Positions 38,572 through 51,900 of a DNA stretch of 64,000 nt are shown here, in pieces (position 1 is the stretch's first letter; every line of letters starts with the position of its first letter). The stretch is from contig CM070910.1 in the NCBI GenBank assembly GCA_036417435.1, forward strand, positions 14,449,501 through 14,513,500. The letters are read 5' to 3'. The translations under genes and the position numbers were made by a program. The stretch comes from Inia geoffrensis. Taxonomy: Eukaryota > Chordata > Mammalia > Artiodactyla > Iniidae. Below the pieces are notes generated by a model that had not been told where the DNA came from, did no database searches, and was given only the letters and a program-made list of their open reading frames with translations.

Positions 38572-39146
38572 CCCCTATGCTCATAGCAGCACTATTCACA
38601 ATATCCAAGAAATGGAAACAACCTAAATGTCCATTGACAGAAGAATGGGTAAAGAAGATGTGGTACATATATAAAATGGAATACTACTCAGCTATAAAAA
38701 GAATGAAATAATGCCACTTGCAGCAACATGAATGGAACTAGAGATTATCACACTAAGTGAAGAAAATCAGAAAAAGAAAGACAAATACCATATCACTTAT
38801 ATGTAGAATCTAAAATATGACACAAATTAACTTATCTATGAAACAGAAACAGACTCACAGACATAGAGTACAGACTTGTGGTTTCCAAGGGGGAGGGGGT
38901 GGGGGAAGGATGGACTGGGAGTTTGGGATTAGCAGATGCAAACTATTATATATAGAACAGATAAACAACAAGGTCCTACTGTATAGCACAGGGAAATATA
39001 TTCAATATCCTGTGATGAACGATAATGGAAAAGAATATGAAAAAGAATGTATATGTATAACTGAATCATTTTGCTGTATGGCAGAAATTAACACAACATT
39101 GGAAATCAACTAAACTTCAATAAAATAAAATTTTTAAAAAAGCATT
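38572..39146 (+). mobile_element. 5'-truncated L1 end with target duplication
   Basis: Covers the last part of ORF2 (AGCAGCACTATTCACAATA, GGAATACTACTCAGC) and a 3' UTR with G-rich tract (38890-38907), ending TTCAATAAAATAAAA. CACATGGCATGA (38560-38571) and CATATGGCATGA (39147-39158) form a 12-bp duplication with one difference. Confidence 0.92.
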
Positions 39147-39158
39147 CATATGGCATGA

Positions 39159-40259
39159 ACATTGAACTTTTAAAACTCCCAGTGTTTTTGGAGATTTTGC
39201 AAAGCTTTCTATTCCTGTGGTTTTATCAGCTACCTTACAGTTTATAAACTGCCTTGTTTCAGAATAGAATTGAGGGTACATACCACTCTACATCTAGCCC
39301 TAGAAATGGCCTCTGTGTTTGGAAGCAAACAGGTTCCTCAAGTTCAGACCATTGCCTTATTACAGGAAAGCTATTACAAGATGATGTCATTTCTGGCTTT
39401 CAGTTTGTCTAGAAAACTACCTACTTTCTCAGTTTAATACACCACACTCTGCTATCTCTTTTCTTGCCTCTTGGTGTGGCACCTGATCTCAGAACCAAAG
39501 CTTTCATCTTAGATCTAGTCAGACACGGAGAAACACGTGGGAGAAGATGCAAACACATTAAAGCTTCCAAATGAGAACTTCTCCTTCTGAGGGAAACAAC
39601 AGTCTAGTGAGCTCTTGGTAATAGGGAATACGCATGAGCTCACTCTGTTCGAGAGCTATAACTTGAGTAGCCGATCTGAGGGCAGGACCCAAGGTTCTAG
39701 GCCAGCTCCACCCCAGTCTGCTCTGACCATAACACATTTCCTCCAGACTCTCAGGGTCTTGCTTTTGACCATTTGGGTGCAATGAAGAAAGATGAGAAGG
39801 AAAGCAAGAGACAAGAGAGATGGAAACTTTTTAATATGTCCCTAAAAGCCTCTTTATAGAGATGAGTAATAGAAAGATTGAGGCCAGCAAACATATTCAA
39901 CCTTTCCACATTTTCTCTAAACTGTTATAAAACTGAGAGTCTTCTAAGGTCAGAGTTAAAGTAGTACAGCCTTGTTTTTGTATTTTAAATGGTTTTTAGT
40001 AGAATGCTAAAATAGCCTCAGCACTAGTAAAAGGCGTAGTCAAGCCATTCTGATTTGACTCAGGAGGGGATAATAGGACCCACCAAGTAGGGAGGTTAGA
40101 TCATTTTTTGTGAACTCTCACCCTAATGCCACGTATGGCTCCATGCAGCTCCTCCACCACCCCCGCCATGCACATATTTCCCTTCTCCTCCAATCAAGGC
40201 ACGTTATACTATGAGATCACCTAGTTGATTTTGACCAATCATAATTTATTACTCTCAAT
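39159..40259. other. Non-coding stretch without recognised gene
   Basis: No exon-like frame or named repeat was supported. Confidence 0.4.
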
Positions 40260-41540
40260 TCTTTCAAAACACATCAGGTGAATGCCTACTATGTGTCAGA
40301 CATAGTTCTAAGTACTGGGGATACAGCAATGGACAAAACACAGAATTCTGCCCTCCCAGAACCTATAGTCCAGTGCAGGGAGAAGGAAAAATAAATCAGT
40401 AAAGTACACAATAGGTTCGAAGGTGATAAAGAGAGAAAACGAAGCAAGGAAGGGAGTGCAGTATATTCAGGGAAGAGGGGGAAAGTTAGAGAGGGTTGCA
40501 ATGTCAAATATGGTGGTCAGGGAAGGCCTTGCCCCAAGTGAAATTTGAAAAATGACCTCAAGAAAATGAAGGGCAAGCCATGTGTCTCAGCAAATGTGAA
40601 AGTTCTAGATCAGAGGCATGTCCAATGCTTCAAGGAGTACTAGGGATGCCAGTGTGTCTGCAGCAGAATAAGTAAGAGTAAGCAGTAAATCAAAGAGGTA
40701 ACAAGGGGTGAGAGACAGGTTTGGCTTTTACTGGGTGAAAGTGGAAATTATTGGGAGATTTTGAACAAAGTCATGACATTATGTGACTTCCATTTTAAGT
40801 GCTAGAACTGACCGATCATGAGCAAAAATGGCAGAAGCAGGGAAATGAGTTACCAGGCTGCTACAACTCTCCAGACAAGAAATAGTGGTAGCTAGGACCA
40901 GGGCAATGGGGATGGAAGTGATAGGAAGTAGTTACATTTCTGATGTATTTTTTATTCTAAAGCCAACAGGATTCTCAGGTGTTTAGATAGAGAGCATGGA
41001 AGAGAGGAGTTAAGAATTACTCCATGGTATTTGGCATGAAAATCAGAAGGAAGGATTTGCTATAAGTTAAGATGGCACATTTGTTTGCAGACATGATAAG
41101 TTTGAGAAACCTCTTAGGCATCCAGGTGGAGAGGTCAAGTAGGCAGGGACAAGTCTAGAGTTCAAGGAGAGAGAAGAGAGGGTGACAGATGGTATTTAAA
41201 GCCATGACACCAGATATGACTGAGACCAAGAAAAGAAGTCCAAGGACCAGATCCTGGGGAGCTCCTACTTTGAGAGACTGGAAATTAGGAGCAACGAACC
41301 AAAGAGACAGAAAGAGTTGCCAGTTTAGAAGGAGAAAAACCCGGAGAGCAGAGTATGTTGGAGTGAAGGGAAGTCTCCAGATGAAGGGAGTGATCGACTG
41401 GGTCAAGTTTGGCTGACAGGTAGGTCAAATAAAACAAGGGCTGAAAATGGATACTGGGTTTAGTGATTCTGCCACGTCAGGTCAACGAGGACGGAGTGCT
41501 GTTGTAATATGGCCACTAGCCTGAACCAAAGAAATCGATC
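40260..41540. mobile_element. Long ancient mammalian interspersed repeat, family not named
   Basis: CCTACTATGTGTCAGACATAG, ACTGGGGATACAGCAATGGAC, GGTCAGGGAAGGCCTTGCC, AAAGTCATGACATTATG, AGGCATCCAGGTGGAGAGGTC, GGTATTTAAAGCCATGAC and GATCCTGGGGAGCTCC are words of a repeat found at many mammalian loci. No coding frame survives. Confidence 0.6.
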
Positions 41541-44500
41541 AAGTTTTGGCTAAATAATTAGATCTCAGGGGAAAAACCCTTATCATCTTCAGTGGTCCTT
41601 TGTTTCATAAATATTACTTGAGAAGGAGAGAGAGTTTTATTCTCTCTATAATGATAGTCAGACTTAATAGTATCACTGCTAAGCTCACAATGGCTGGTTT
41701 AATTTCATGTGAAGTACAGATACTTTTTTGCTTCCTAGGCTTTGGAAATCACAGACGATTTTCTTTCTTAATTAAAATTAGACTTTTTTTTCCCTAAATC
41801 ATACCTGGAATGCAAAAATGTATACTTCCTTTAACTATTTTGATTTGAGGGGGGTTTTTTCCCCTTGTTTCTCTCCTTCCAGCTAATTCTGAAGATTCTC
41901 TGTTTGTGTGAGCATCTCAGACCACTCCCCTTTCTCATCCCCTTGCAATATCTGATGCCTCTGCATTATCACAATCAATTTGATCTTGAGCATCATAAAA
42001 TTCTACATATTCCCAGAGCAGCAGATTTGATGTCACTGACAAAATATGATGGATTTGAAGAACAGGCGAGCAAAAGGAAAGGCAGACAAGGGCAAAGATA
42101 CCTCAGAGGAAAAGAGAGAGGAAGCTGGAGGAGGTGGGCTTAACTGACCATGTGCTTCCATTATTTTCCACAGAAACAGGTTAAATCAGAAACTGCAAGA
42201 TTTAGAAATTCCATGTGGATAAAGTCCAGCCAAACGTATGCATAACTAAATAATTGTACACATTTAATAAATAAACACCATGGCAATAATCTATGCACCT
42301 CAACTAATGATATTGGTCAGCAACTAATGTATTAAAATTCACTCAACCGATTTTGAGAATAGCTTCCTATTTGCATAATTTTCCAAACTGATTTGTGTAT
42401 ACAGAAATTGCCTCATTCTGAACGGTTGGCAGTACAAACCAAAATAGCCCATAGGATCTTCTGGCCATGATATCACAATCCTAACTCTTAAAACACATGA
42501 ACAGTTGAAGATGTCAAGTAGTTCATAAGTATATTTCAAAGCTGCAATTTTAACATTTCTCATTTATTCATTATGGTAAATCTCAGAATATAAGCAGAAA
42601 ATAAAAGTTACCATGTCCTACATTAGATTTGATTATTTTGGTGTTCTTGGCACTTTTAAAAGAACTAGGAAAATAAAGGAAAGGTATACACTCCAATTGC
42701 AATGAAGTAATTACTTTATTAGTCCATTAGTCTTACTAGAACCTAGCAGCTCCAGAAAATGCTTAACTCAACAGATGTCTTTCTCCTACGATATCCTTTA
42801 AAAAAGAGAAAGCACTGAAAGACAAGGAAGAAATATTATACTGCCAGAACTTGCAGAAATACTTTCTGAATGTAAACAAACATTTTCAGGGGGGAAAAAA
42901 GGGGGATATCAAATGTTCAAGGAAATAACTGCTGAAAATATTTTTAAATAAGTACTATATGTTTAAAATAACATTTTAGTAGTTTATTGTATTCTTTTCC
43001 ATTGCAGTGAATTTAACACCTTGAAAAGAAATTGAACATCTTTTTGTTTTCTATGTCTTTTTTCTGTGTCTTTGGAACTGTTATTTTTATTATCCTGGCA
43101 ACAATATTTTGCAGAAAGTCATGGAAACATGAATAGGGAACCCACAGCAATATTATAAATTTCTAAGGAAACTGCAATATTAATATGAAGAGGAAATTCA
43201 AAATTTGGAAGTAAACTGTAGTAAAACGGTACTTTGAAATAATGCAGTTTTTAAAATGTCATTAACTCTACATTTCCCTCTATATTCTAAATCAATACAA
43301 ACATTTCAGAGTGCTTCCATTTTGCCATTGCTGATTTTTCTTTATTCTCCCAGAGTATAAGGTTTTTGTTGTTTTTGGTAAAAAAAAAAAAAAAAAAAAA
43401 GAAAGAAAGCTACATTAAGATTCAGCCTCAAAAGAGGTTGAATTCCTAGTAACTGCAGATGCATGGCACTTACTGCTAATGGGACATGGCTGCTTTTAGC
43501 AAACCTGGTAGCTGCTAAAAGCTACTGTTGCCGTAGTGCTGCTTCACCAACACACTGGGCACACATAAACCATCCACCTCTCCTTTACCAAGGCTACACG
43601 TCTGCAAAGTCTGCCTACCAAAATGCGGAGTCGACTCCTTTGTTAGAATGCATAGAGACAGAAATCTTAAAGAGCCACCTACAAGGGCACTGCAAGAAAA
43701 TGAGGACCTCTTAATGCATATTAAATGTTCCTATTAAAACATTATTATAGTAAAGTATCTCCCTGTTATAATATGCTATTTCAAGCCCCATGCCTTGTAG
43801 AGTGGGATACAAAAGGAAACGCTATTAGCACTTTCTTAATTACCTTCTCTCTAGTGCGCCATACTGCCTGGCTGGTAGACTGCAGTTTTGGGAAATATTG
43901 TGAACTAAGTTATATCTGTGTCTCATATCATCATTTGTGTTTCTGTAGGATGTCTGTTATGAGAAGTCTAAAATTACTTTGTTAAAAATTGGACCACATT
44001 TACCAGGACCACATAAATCTCCTGGTTTAAATATTAATGCTTTCCATTGTTTTCTAAATTTACAGCTTCAGTACATTCTACCAATTCTACTCTCTAACAA
44101 TAATTTCATAAAACATTCAAGTTCAGACAAAAATGTCCTATGTGCATCATTGTTCTTATTCACATTCCAAGACTCTTTGTGTCTTACTGTCTGCATTAGA
44201 CACATTCTATGTGGGTAAGCTGAGTTACTGGAAGGGAATTATTAAGAGCAAGTGAAGAGAGAAAAATCCAGAAGTAATGACTTGAAAATAATCAAAATGT
44301 AACTCTCAAATGGCCAGTATGATTATGGACCAAATACATATAAATACTATACAAATCAGCATATGCTTCTTCCTGTTTCATAGCTGGGACCCCGTAGATC
44401 ATGACTCACAAGAAATTCCAACCCTTTCCCTAAAGAAGTTAATATCATCCATTTCAGGCAAATTTGCCCAAGGTCATATGGCGAAGTCCGCGTCAGCCAA

Positions 44501-45333
44501 AAATTGAGCCCATTAACGTTGACACACAGCAGATTACCGTGCTTCCTTAAATACCTAACTTATCTATTGGACGCTGTTTTAAGTGTCTGAAGACTGGCGA
44601 CGAGACCATTTATACTACATAAATTGCAGTGCATCAAGATTGCCTGTTTCTATTGCTTTTCACATATCAATAGAATCTTTTTTTTTTTTTTCTCCACTTG
44701 GGTTAGTTTTCCAGGTTTCTCCTCAAATGCATCTTGGACTCCTGGAACAAATCTTGGGTTCCATCCTGCCTCTACAATCTGAACCCTGACTTTTGATTTC
44801 CAGTTCAGAGAATGTGATTTAAAAAAAAAAAAAGTCGTAAAATTAGACCTGATTTCCGAACAAAACTGACCTGCTGAGCAATGACTTCTCAAATCCCATA
44901 GCTCCTCATTTGTTGCCAAAATAAAACACTTTTCAGAGAGGGTCTGGTTTTAGGGTTAGCATTCCAAAGGGAGGGGCTTCTATGTCAAGGAGGTAACAGG
45001 GTTGTCTCTTACTCTGAAGGAAAAGCACTTTGGAAAGCTTGGTAAAATTGTAGCTGCTCACGAAAAGTTTTTTCAGTGGAAACCCAGAAAATGTTCTTCA
45101 TTGGAGACATCTTTCTGCTGGTTCTAAAGGAAAACTACAAAACACCCCTTTTAAAATACCTGGAAGTAGGGCAAGGCCACCCAGAAGACTGAAGGTCCTA
45201 CGCTCGTCAGTGTTGTTAGGGAACATTGACCCAAATCTGGGAGGGAGATGAAGAGAAGAAACCTATAGCACCTCCTCGTCGCCCCCTGTCCCATGACTTT
45301 TCTCAGTTAAAAAAATATTTTTACCACTTCTTA
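41541..45333. other. Non-coding stretch without recognised gene
   Basis: Contains homopolymers (A21 at 43380-43400, T14 at 44678-44691, A run near 44820). The open frames at 41865, 43463 and 43725 have no domain, start context or codon signature that would support a gene. Confidence 0.4.
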
Positions 45334-45869
45334 TCAGTTGTGATGGCTAAAATCAAAAATATAGATAATAACAAATGTTGGTCAGGATGTGGAGAAACTG
45401 GACCCCTCATACAATAAGAATGTAAAATTCTGCAACCATTTGGCAGTTCCTCAAAATGCTAAGCATAGAGTTACTCTATGACTCAGCGACTCCTTTCCTA
45501 GGTATATACCGAGGAGAATCAAAAACATATGTCCACACAAAACACTTGTATACAAACGTTCATAGCAGCATTATTTACAATAGCCAGAAAGTGGAAACCC
45601 TAATGTCCATCAACTGATGAAGGGAAAAACAAAATGTACTATATCCATAGAGTGGAATATTATTTGGCAATAAAAAGAATGCTACACTATGAATGACCCT
45701 TGAAAACATTATGCTAAGTGAAATAAGATACAAAAGACCAGATATTGTATTGTTTCATTTATATAAAATGTCCGGAATGGGACTCCATAGAGACATACAG
45801 GAATTGAGAATGTTCTAAAATTAGATTGGTAATAGTTGCATAATACATTGAATATACTAAAAACTCCTG
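45334..45869 (+). mobile_element. Old L1 3' end, left part (outermost nest layer)
   Basis: CAGTTGTGATGGCTAAAATCA, GGTCAGGATGTGGAGAAACTG, ATAGCAGCATTATTTACAAT and GGAATATTATTTGGC are ORF2-end sequences of an old L1. It is interrupted at 45869 and resumes at 53662. Confidence 0.85.
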
Positions 45870-45908
45870 GGCTTCCCTGGTAGCACAGTGGTTAAGAATC
45901 CACCTGCC
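45870..45908 (+). mobile_element. Older CHR-type SINE, left part (middle nest layer)
   Basis: GGCTTCCCTGGTAGCACAGTG head up to CCACCTGCC, where L1-3 interrupts. The flank TAAAAACTCCTG (45858-45869) is repeated after the SINE end (53650-53661). Confidence 0.95.
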
Positions 45909-47399
45909 AAGATGGCAGAAGAGTAAGATGCAGAGATCACCTTCCTCCCCACAGATACACCAGAAATACATCTACACGTGGAACAACGCCTACAGAACAC
46001 CTACTGAATGCTGGCATAAGACCTCAGACCTCCCAAAAGGCAAGAAACCCCCCACGTGCCTGGGTAGGGCAAAAGAAAAAAAGAATAAACAGAGACAAAA
46101 GGATAGGGACGGGACCGGCACCAGGGGGAGGGAGCTGTGAAGGAGGAAAAGTCTCCACACACTAGGAAGCCCCTTCACGGGCGGAGACTGCGGGTGGCGG
46201 AGCGGGGAAGCTTCGGAGCCGCGGAGGAGAGCACAGCAACAGGGGTGCGGAGGGCAAAGCGGGGTGATTCCCGCACAGAGGATCAGGGCCGACAGGCACT
46301 CACCAGCCCGAGAGGCTTGACTGCTCACCTGCCGGGGCGGGCGGGGCTCCGAGTTGAGGCTTGGGCTTCAGTTGGAGCTCCGGGAGAGGATGGGGGTTGG
46401 CGGCGTGAACACAGCCTGCAGGGGGTTAGTGCACCGCGGCTAGCCGGGAGGGAGTCCGGGGATAAGTCTGGACCTGCCGAAGAGGCAAGAGACTTTTTCT
46501 TCCCTCTTTGTTTCCTGGTGCGCGAGGAGAGGGGATTAAGAACGCTGCTTAACGGAGCTGCAGAGACGGGCGTGAGCCGCGGCTAAAAGCACGGACCCCA
46601 GAGTCGGGCATGAGACGCTACGGCTGCTGCTGCCGCCACCAAGAAGCCTGTGTGCGAGCACAGGTCACTATCCACACCCCCCTTCCGGGGAGCCTGTGCA
46701 GCCCGCCACTGCCAGGGTCCTGGGATCCAGGGACAACTCACCCGGGAGAACGCACGGCGCGCCTCAGGCTGGTGCAACATCACGCCGCCTCTGCCGCCGC
46801 AGGCCCGCCCCGCACGCCGTGCCCCACCCTCCCCCGGGCCTGAGTGAGCCAGAGACCCCGAATCAGAGGCTCCTTTAACCCCGCCCTGTCTGAGCGAAGA
46901 ACAGAGACCCTCAGGCAACCTACAGGCAGAGGCGGGGCCAAATCCAAAGCTGAGCCCCTGGGAGCTGTGAGAACAAAGAAGGGAAAGGGAAATCTCTCCC
47001 AGCAGCCTCAGAAGCAGTGGATTAAAGCTCCACAATCAACTTGATGCACCCTGCATCTGTGGAATACATGAATAGACAAAGAATCATCCCAAATTGAGGA
47101 GGTGGACTTTGACAGCAAGATTTATGATTTTTTCCCCTTTTCCTCTTTTTGTGTGTATGTGTATGCTTCTGTGTGAGATTTTGTCTGTATAGCTTTGCTT
47201 CCACCATTTGTCCTAGGGTTCTATCTGTCCTTTTTTTGTTGTTTGCTTTTTTTAATTTTTCTTTTTTTCTCTTAATAATTTTTTTATTTTAATAACTTTA
47301 TTATATTTTATCTTACTTCATTTTATTGTACTTTACCTTCTTTCTTTTTTCCTTCCTTCCCTCCTTCCTTCCTTCCTTCCTCCCTCCCTCCTTTCTTTT

Positions 47400-47430
<31 letters not shown>

Positions 47431-47969
47431 ACTTCTACTAATTCTTTCTTTTTACTTTTTCTCCCTTTTATTCTGAGCCGTGTGGATGAAAGGCTCTTGG
47501 TACTGCAGCCAGGAGTCAGTGCTGTGCCTCTGAGGTGGGAGAGACAACTTCAGGACACTGGTCCACAAGAGACCTCCCAGCTCCACATAATATCAAACGG
47601 TGAAAATCTCCCAGAAATCTCCATCTCAGCACCCAGCTTCACTCAACGACCAGCAGGCTACAGTGCTGGACATCCTATGCCAAACAGCTAGCAAGACAGG
47701 AACACAACCCCACCCATTAGCAGAGAGGCTGCCTAAAATCATAATAAGTCCACAGACACCCCAAAACACACGACCAGACATGGACCTGCCCACCAGAAAG
47801 ACAAGATCCAGCCTCATCCACCAGAACACAGGCACTAATCCCCTCCACCAGGAAGCCTACACAACCCACTGAACCAACCTTAGGCACTGGGGACAGACAC
47901 CAAAAACAATGGGAACTACGAACCTGCAGCCTGCAAAAAGGAGACCCCAAACACGGTAAGATAAGCAAA
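45909..47969 (+). promoter_or_regulatory. Long GC-rich 5' UTR of L1-3
   Basis: 2061 nt. AAGATGGC at the start matches the L1 initiator/YY1-type site. The section 46120-46960 is GC-rich with many CpGs (GCGGAGACTGCGGGTGGCGG, GCGTGAGCCGCGGC), like a CpG island. Then comes a T-rich section and a homopyrimidine microsatellite, and finally a segment shared with L1-2 leading to ORF1. Open frames across it (for example 46137-46586) are not supported as genes. Promoter role is inferred from the element class. Confidence 0.75.
47337..47430 (+). repeat. Homopyrimidine (CCTT/CTTT)n tract in L1-3 5' UTR
   Basis: Only C and T over about 94 bases, first CCTT/CCCT units, then CTTT units. Preceded by T-rich sequence from 47230. 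Confidence 0.95.
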
Positions 47970-48863
47970 ATGAGAAGACAGAAAAACACACAGCAGATGA
48001 AGGAGCAAGATAAAAACCCACCAGACCTAACAAATGAAGAGGAAATGGGCAGTCTACCTGAAAAATAATTCATAATAATGATAGTAAAGATGATCCAAAA
48101 TCTTGGAAATAGAATAGAGGAAATGCAAGAAGCATTTAACAAGGACCTAGAAGAACTAAAGATGAAACAAACAAGGATAAACAACACAATAAATGAAATT
48201 AAAAATACTCTAGATGGGATCAATAGCAGAATAACTGAGGCAGAAGAACGGTTAAGTGACCTGGAGGATAAAATAGTGGAAATAACTACTGCAGAGCAGA
48301 ATAAAGAAAAAAGAATGAAAAGAACTGAGGACAGTCTCAGAGACCTCTGGGACAACATTAAATGCACTAACATTCGAATTATAGGGGTTCCAGAGGAAGA
48401 GGAGAAAAAGAAAGGGACTGAGAAAATATTTGAAGAGATTATAGTTGAAAACTTCCCTAATATGGGAAAGGAAATAGTTAATCAAGTCCAGGAAGCACAG
48501 AGAGTCCCATACAGGATAAACCCAAGGAGAAATACGCCAAGACACATATTAATCAAACTGTCAAAAATTAAATACAAAGAAAACATATTAAAAGCAGCAA
48601 GGGGAAAACAACAAATAACACACAAGGGAATCCCCAAAAGGTTAACAGCTGATCTTTCAGCAGAAACTCTACAAGCCAGAAGGCAGTGGCAGGACATATT
48701 TAAAGTGATGAAGGAGAAAAACCTGCAACCAAGATTACTCTACCCAGCAAGGATATCATTCAGATTGGATGGAGAAATTAAAAGCTTTACAGACAAGCAA
48801 AAGCTGAGAGAGTTCAGCACCACCAAACAAGCTCTACAACAACTGCTAAAGGAACTTCTCTAG
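47970..48863 (+). pseudogene. L1-3 ORF1, full length with one nonsense codon
   Basis: 894 nt, colinear with L1-2 ORF1 and with no frameshift. The only fatal change I see is TAA at 48066-48068, where the other copies have GAA (Glu) in LPEKEF. The downstream ATG at 48078 opens a 261-codon frame that keeps the coiled coil (NRIEEMQEAFNKDLEELKMK), the RRM-like region (IIGVPEEEEKKKGTEKIFE) and the C-terminal domain (LQPRLLYPARISFRLDG), so an N-truncated product is conceivable. The intact family role is trimeric RNA binding and chaperoning in the L1 particle. Confidence 0.94.
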
Positions 48864-48921
48864 GCAAGAAACACAAGAGAAGGAAAAGACCTATAACAAC
48901 GAACCCAAAACAATTAAGAAA

Positions 48922-51900
48922 ATGGGAATAGGAACATACATATCGACAATTACCTTAAATGTAAATGGACTAAATGCTCCCACCAAAAGACACAGATTGG
49001 CTGAATGTATACAAAAACAAGACCCATATATTTGCTGTCTACAAAAGACCCACTTCAGACCTAAAAACACACATACAGACTGAAAGTAAGGGGATGTTTC
49101 ATGCAATGGAAAGATATTTCATGCAAATGGAAACCAAAAGAGAGCTGGAGTAGCAATTCTCATATCCGACAAAATAGACTTTAAAATAAAGACTATTAGA
49201 AGAGACAAAGAAGGACACTACATAATGATCAAGGGATCGATCCAAGAAGAAGATATAACAATTGTAAATATTTATGCACCCAACATAGGAGCACCTCAAT
49301 ACATAAGGCAAATACTAAAAGCCATAAAAGGGGAAATCGACAGTAACACATTCATACTAGGGGACTTTGACACCCCACTTTCACCAATGGACAGATCATC
49401 CAAAATGAAAATAAATAAGGAAACACAAGCTTTAAATGATGATACATTAAACAAGATAGACTTAACTGATATTTATAGGACATTCCATCCAAAAACAACA
49501 GAATACACATTTTTCTCAAGTGCTCATAGAACATTCTCCAGGATATATCATATCTTAGGTCACAAATCAAGCCTTGGTAAATTTAAGAAAATGGAAATTG
49601 TATCAAGTATCTTTTCCGACCACAACGCTATGAGGCTAGATATCAATTACAGGAAAAGATCTCTAAAAAATACAAACAAATGGAGGCTAAACAATACACT
49701 ACTTAATAATGAATCACTGAAGAAATCAAAGAGGAAATGTTAAAATACCTAGAAACAAATGACAATGGAGACACGACGACCCAAAATCTATGGGATGCAG
49801 CAAAAGCAGCTCTAAGAGGGAAGTTTATAGCAATACAATATTACCTTAAGAAACAGGGAACATCTTGAATAAACAACCTAACCTTGCACGTAAAGCAATT
49901 AGAGAAAGAAGAACAAAAAAACCCAAAGTTAGCAGAAGGAAAGAAATCATAAAAATCAGATCAGAAATAAAGGAAAAAGAAATGAAGGAAATGATAGCAA
50001 AGATCAATAGAACTAAAAGCTGGTTCTTTGAGAAGAAAATCAAAATTGATAAACCATTAGCCAGACTCATCAAGAAAAAAAGGGAGAAGACTCAAATCAA
50101 TAGAATTAGAAATGAAAAAGGAGAAGTAACAACTGACACTGCAGAAATACAAAAGATCATGAGAGATTACTACAGGTAACTCTATGCCAATAAAATGGAC
50201 AACCTGGAAGAAATGGACAAATTCTTAGAAATGCACAACCTGCCAAGACTGAATCAGGAAGAAATAGAAAACATGAACAGACCAATCACAAGCACTGAAA
50301 TTGAAACTGTGATTAAAAATCTTCCAACAAACAAAAGCCCAGGGCCAGATGGCTTCACAGGCAAATTCTATCAAACATTTAGAGAAGAGCTAACACCTAT
50401 CCTTCTCAAACTCTTCCAAACTATAGCAGAAGGAGGAACACTCCCAAACTCATTCTACAAGGCCACCATCACCCTGATACCAAAACCAGACAAGGATGTC
50501 ACAAAGAAAGAAAGCTACAGGCCAATATCACTGATGAACATAGATGCAAAAATCCTCAACAAAATACTAGCAAACAGAATCCAACAGCACGTTAAAAGGA
50601 TGATACACCATAATCAAGTGGGGTTTATTCCAGGAATGCAAGGATTCTTCAATATATGCAAATCAATCAATGTGATACACCATATTAACAAATTCAAGGA
50701 GAAAAGCCATATGGTCATCTCAATAGATGCAGAGAAAGCTTTTGACAAAATTCAACACCCATTTATAATAAAAACCCTGCAGAAAGTATGCATAGAGGGA
50801 AGTTTCCTCAACATAATAAAGGCCATATATGACAAACCCACAGCCAACATTGTCCTCAACGGTGAAAAACTGAAAGCATTTCCACTATGATCAGGAACAA
50901 GACAAGGTTGCCCACTCTCACCACTCTTACTCAACATAGTTTTGGAAGTTTTAGCCACAGCAATCAGAGAAGAAAAGGAAATAAAAGGAATCCAAATCAG
51001 AAAAGAAGAAGTAAAGCTGTCACTGTTTGCAGAGGACATGATACTATACATAGAGAATCCTAAAGACGCTACCAGAAAACTACTAGTGCTAATCAATGAA
51101 TGTGGTAAAGTAGCAGGATACCAAATTAATGCACAGAAATCTCTGGCATTTCTATACACTAATGATGAAAAATCTGAAAGTGAAATCAAGAAAACACTCC
51201 CATTTACCACTGCAACAAAAAGAATAAAATATCTAGGAATAAACCTACCTAAGGAGACAAAAGACCTGTATGCAGAAAATTATAAGACACTGATGAAAGA
51301 AATTAAAGATGATACAAATAGATGGAAAGATATACCATGTTCTTGGATTGTAAGAATCAACATTGTGCAAATGACTCTACTGCCCAAAGCAATCTACAGA
51401 TTTAATGCAATCCCTATCAAACTACCACTGGCATTTTTCAAGGAACAAGAACAAAAAATTTCACAATTTGTATGGAAACACAAAAGACCCTGAATAGCCA
51501 AAGCAATCTTGAGAACAAAAAACGGAGCTGAAGGAATCAGGCTCCCTGACTTCAGACTGTACTACAAAGCTACAGTAATCAAGACAGTATGGTACTGGCA
51601 CAAAAACAGAAATATAGATCAATGGAACAGGATAGAAAGCCCAGAGATAAACCCACGCACATGTGGTCACCTTATCTTTGCTAAAGGAGGCTGGAATGTA
51701 CAGTGGAGAAAGGACAGCCTCTTCGATAAGTGGTGCTGGGAAAACTGGACAGGTACATGTAAAAGTATAAGATAAGAACACACCATACATAAAAATAAGC
51801 TCAAAATGGATTAAAGACCTAAATGTAAGTCCAGACACTATCAAACTCTTAGAGGAAAACATAGGCAGAACACTCTATGACCTAAATCACAGCAAGATCC

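Noticed and set aside
42001..45200. Possible exons in the longest region without named repeats
   Set aside because: Short frames (41865, 43463, 43725, 43979) lack splice-site context, domains or codon bias.
46137..47035. 149-150-codon open frames on both strands near 46.1-47.0 kb
   Set aside because: They lie in the GC-rich 5' UTR of L1-3 and show no domain.
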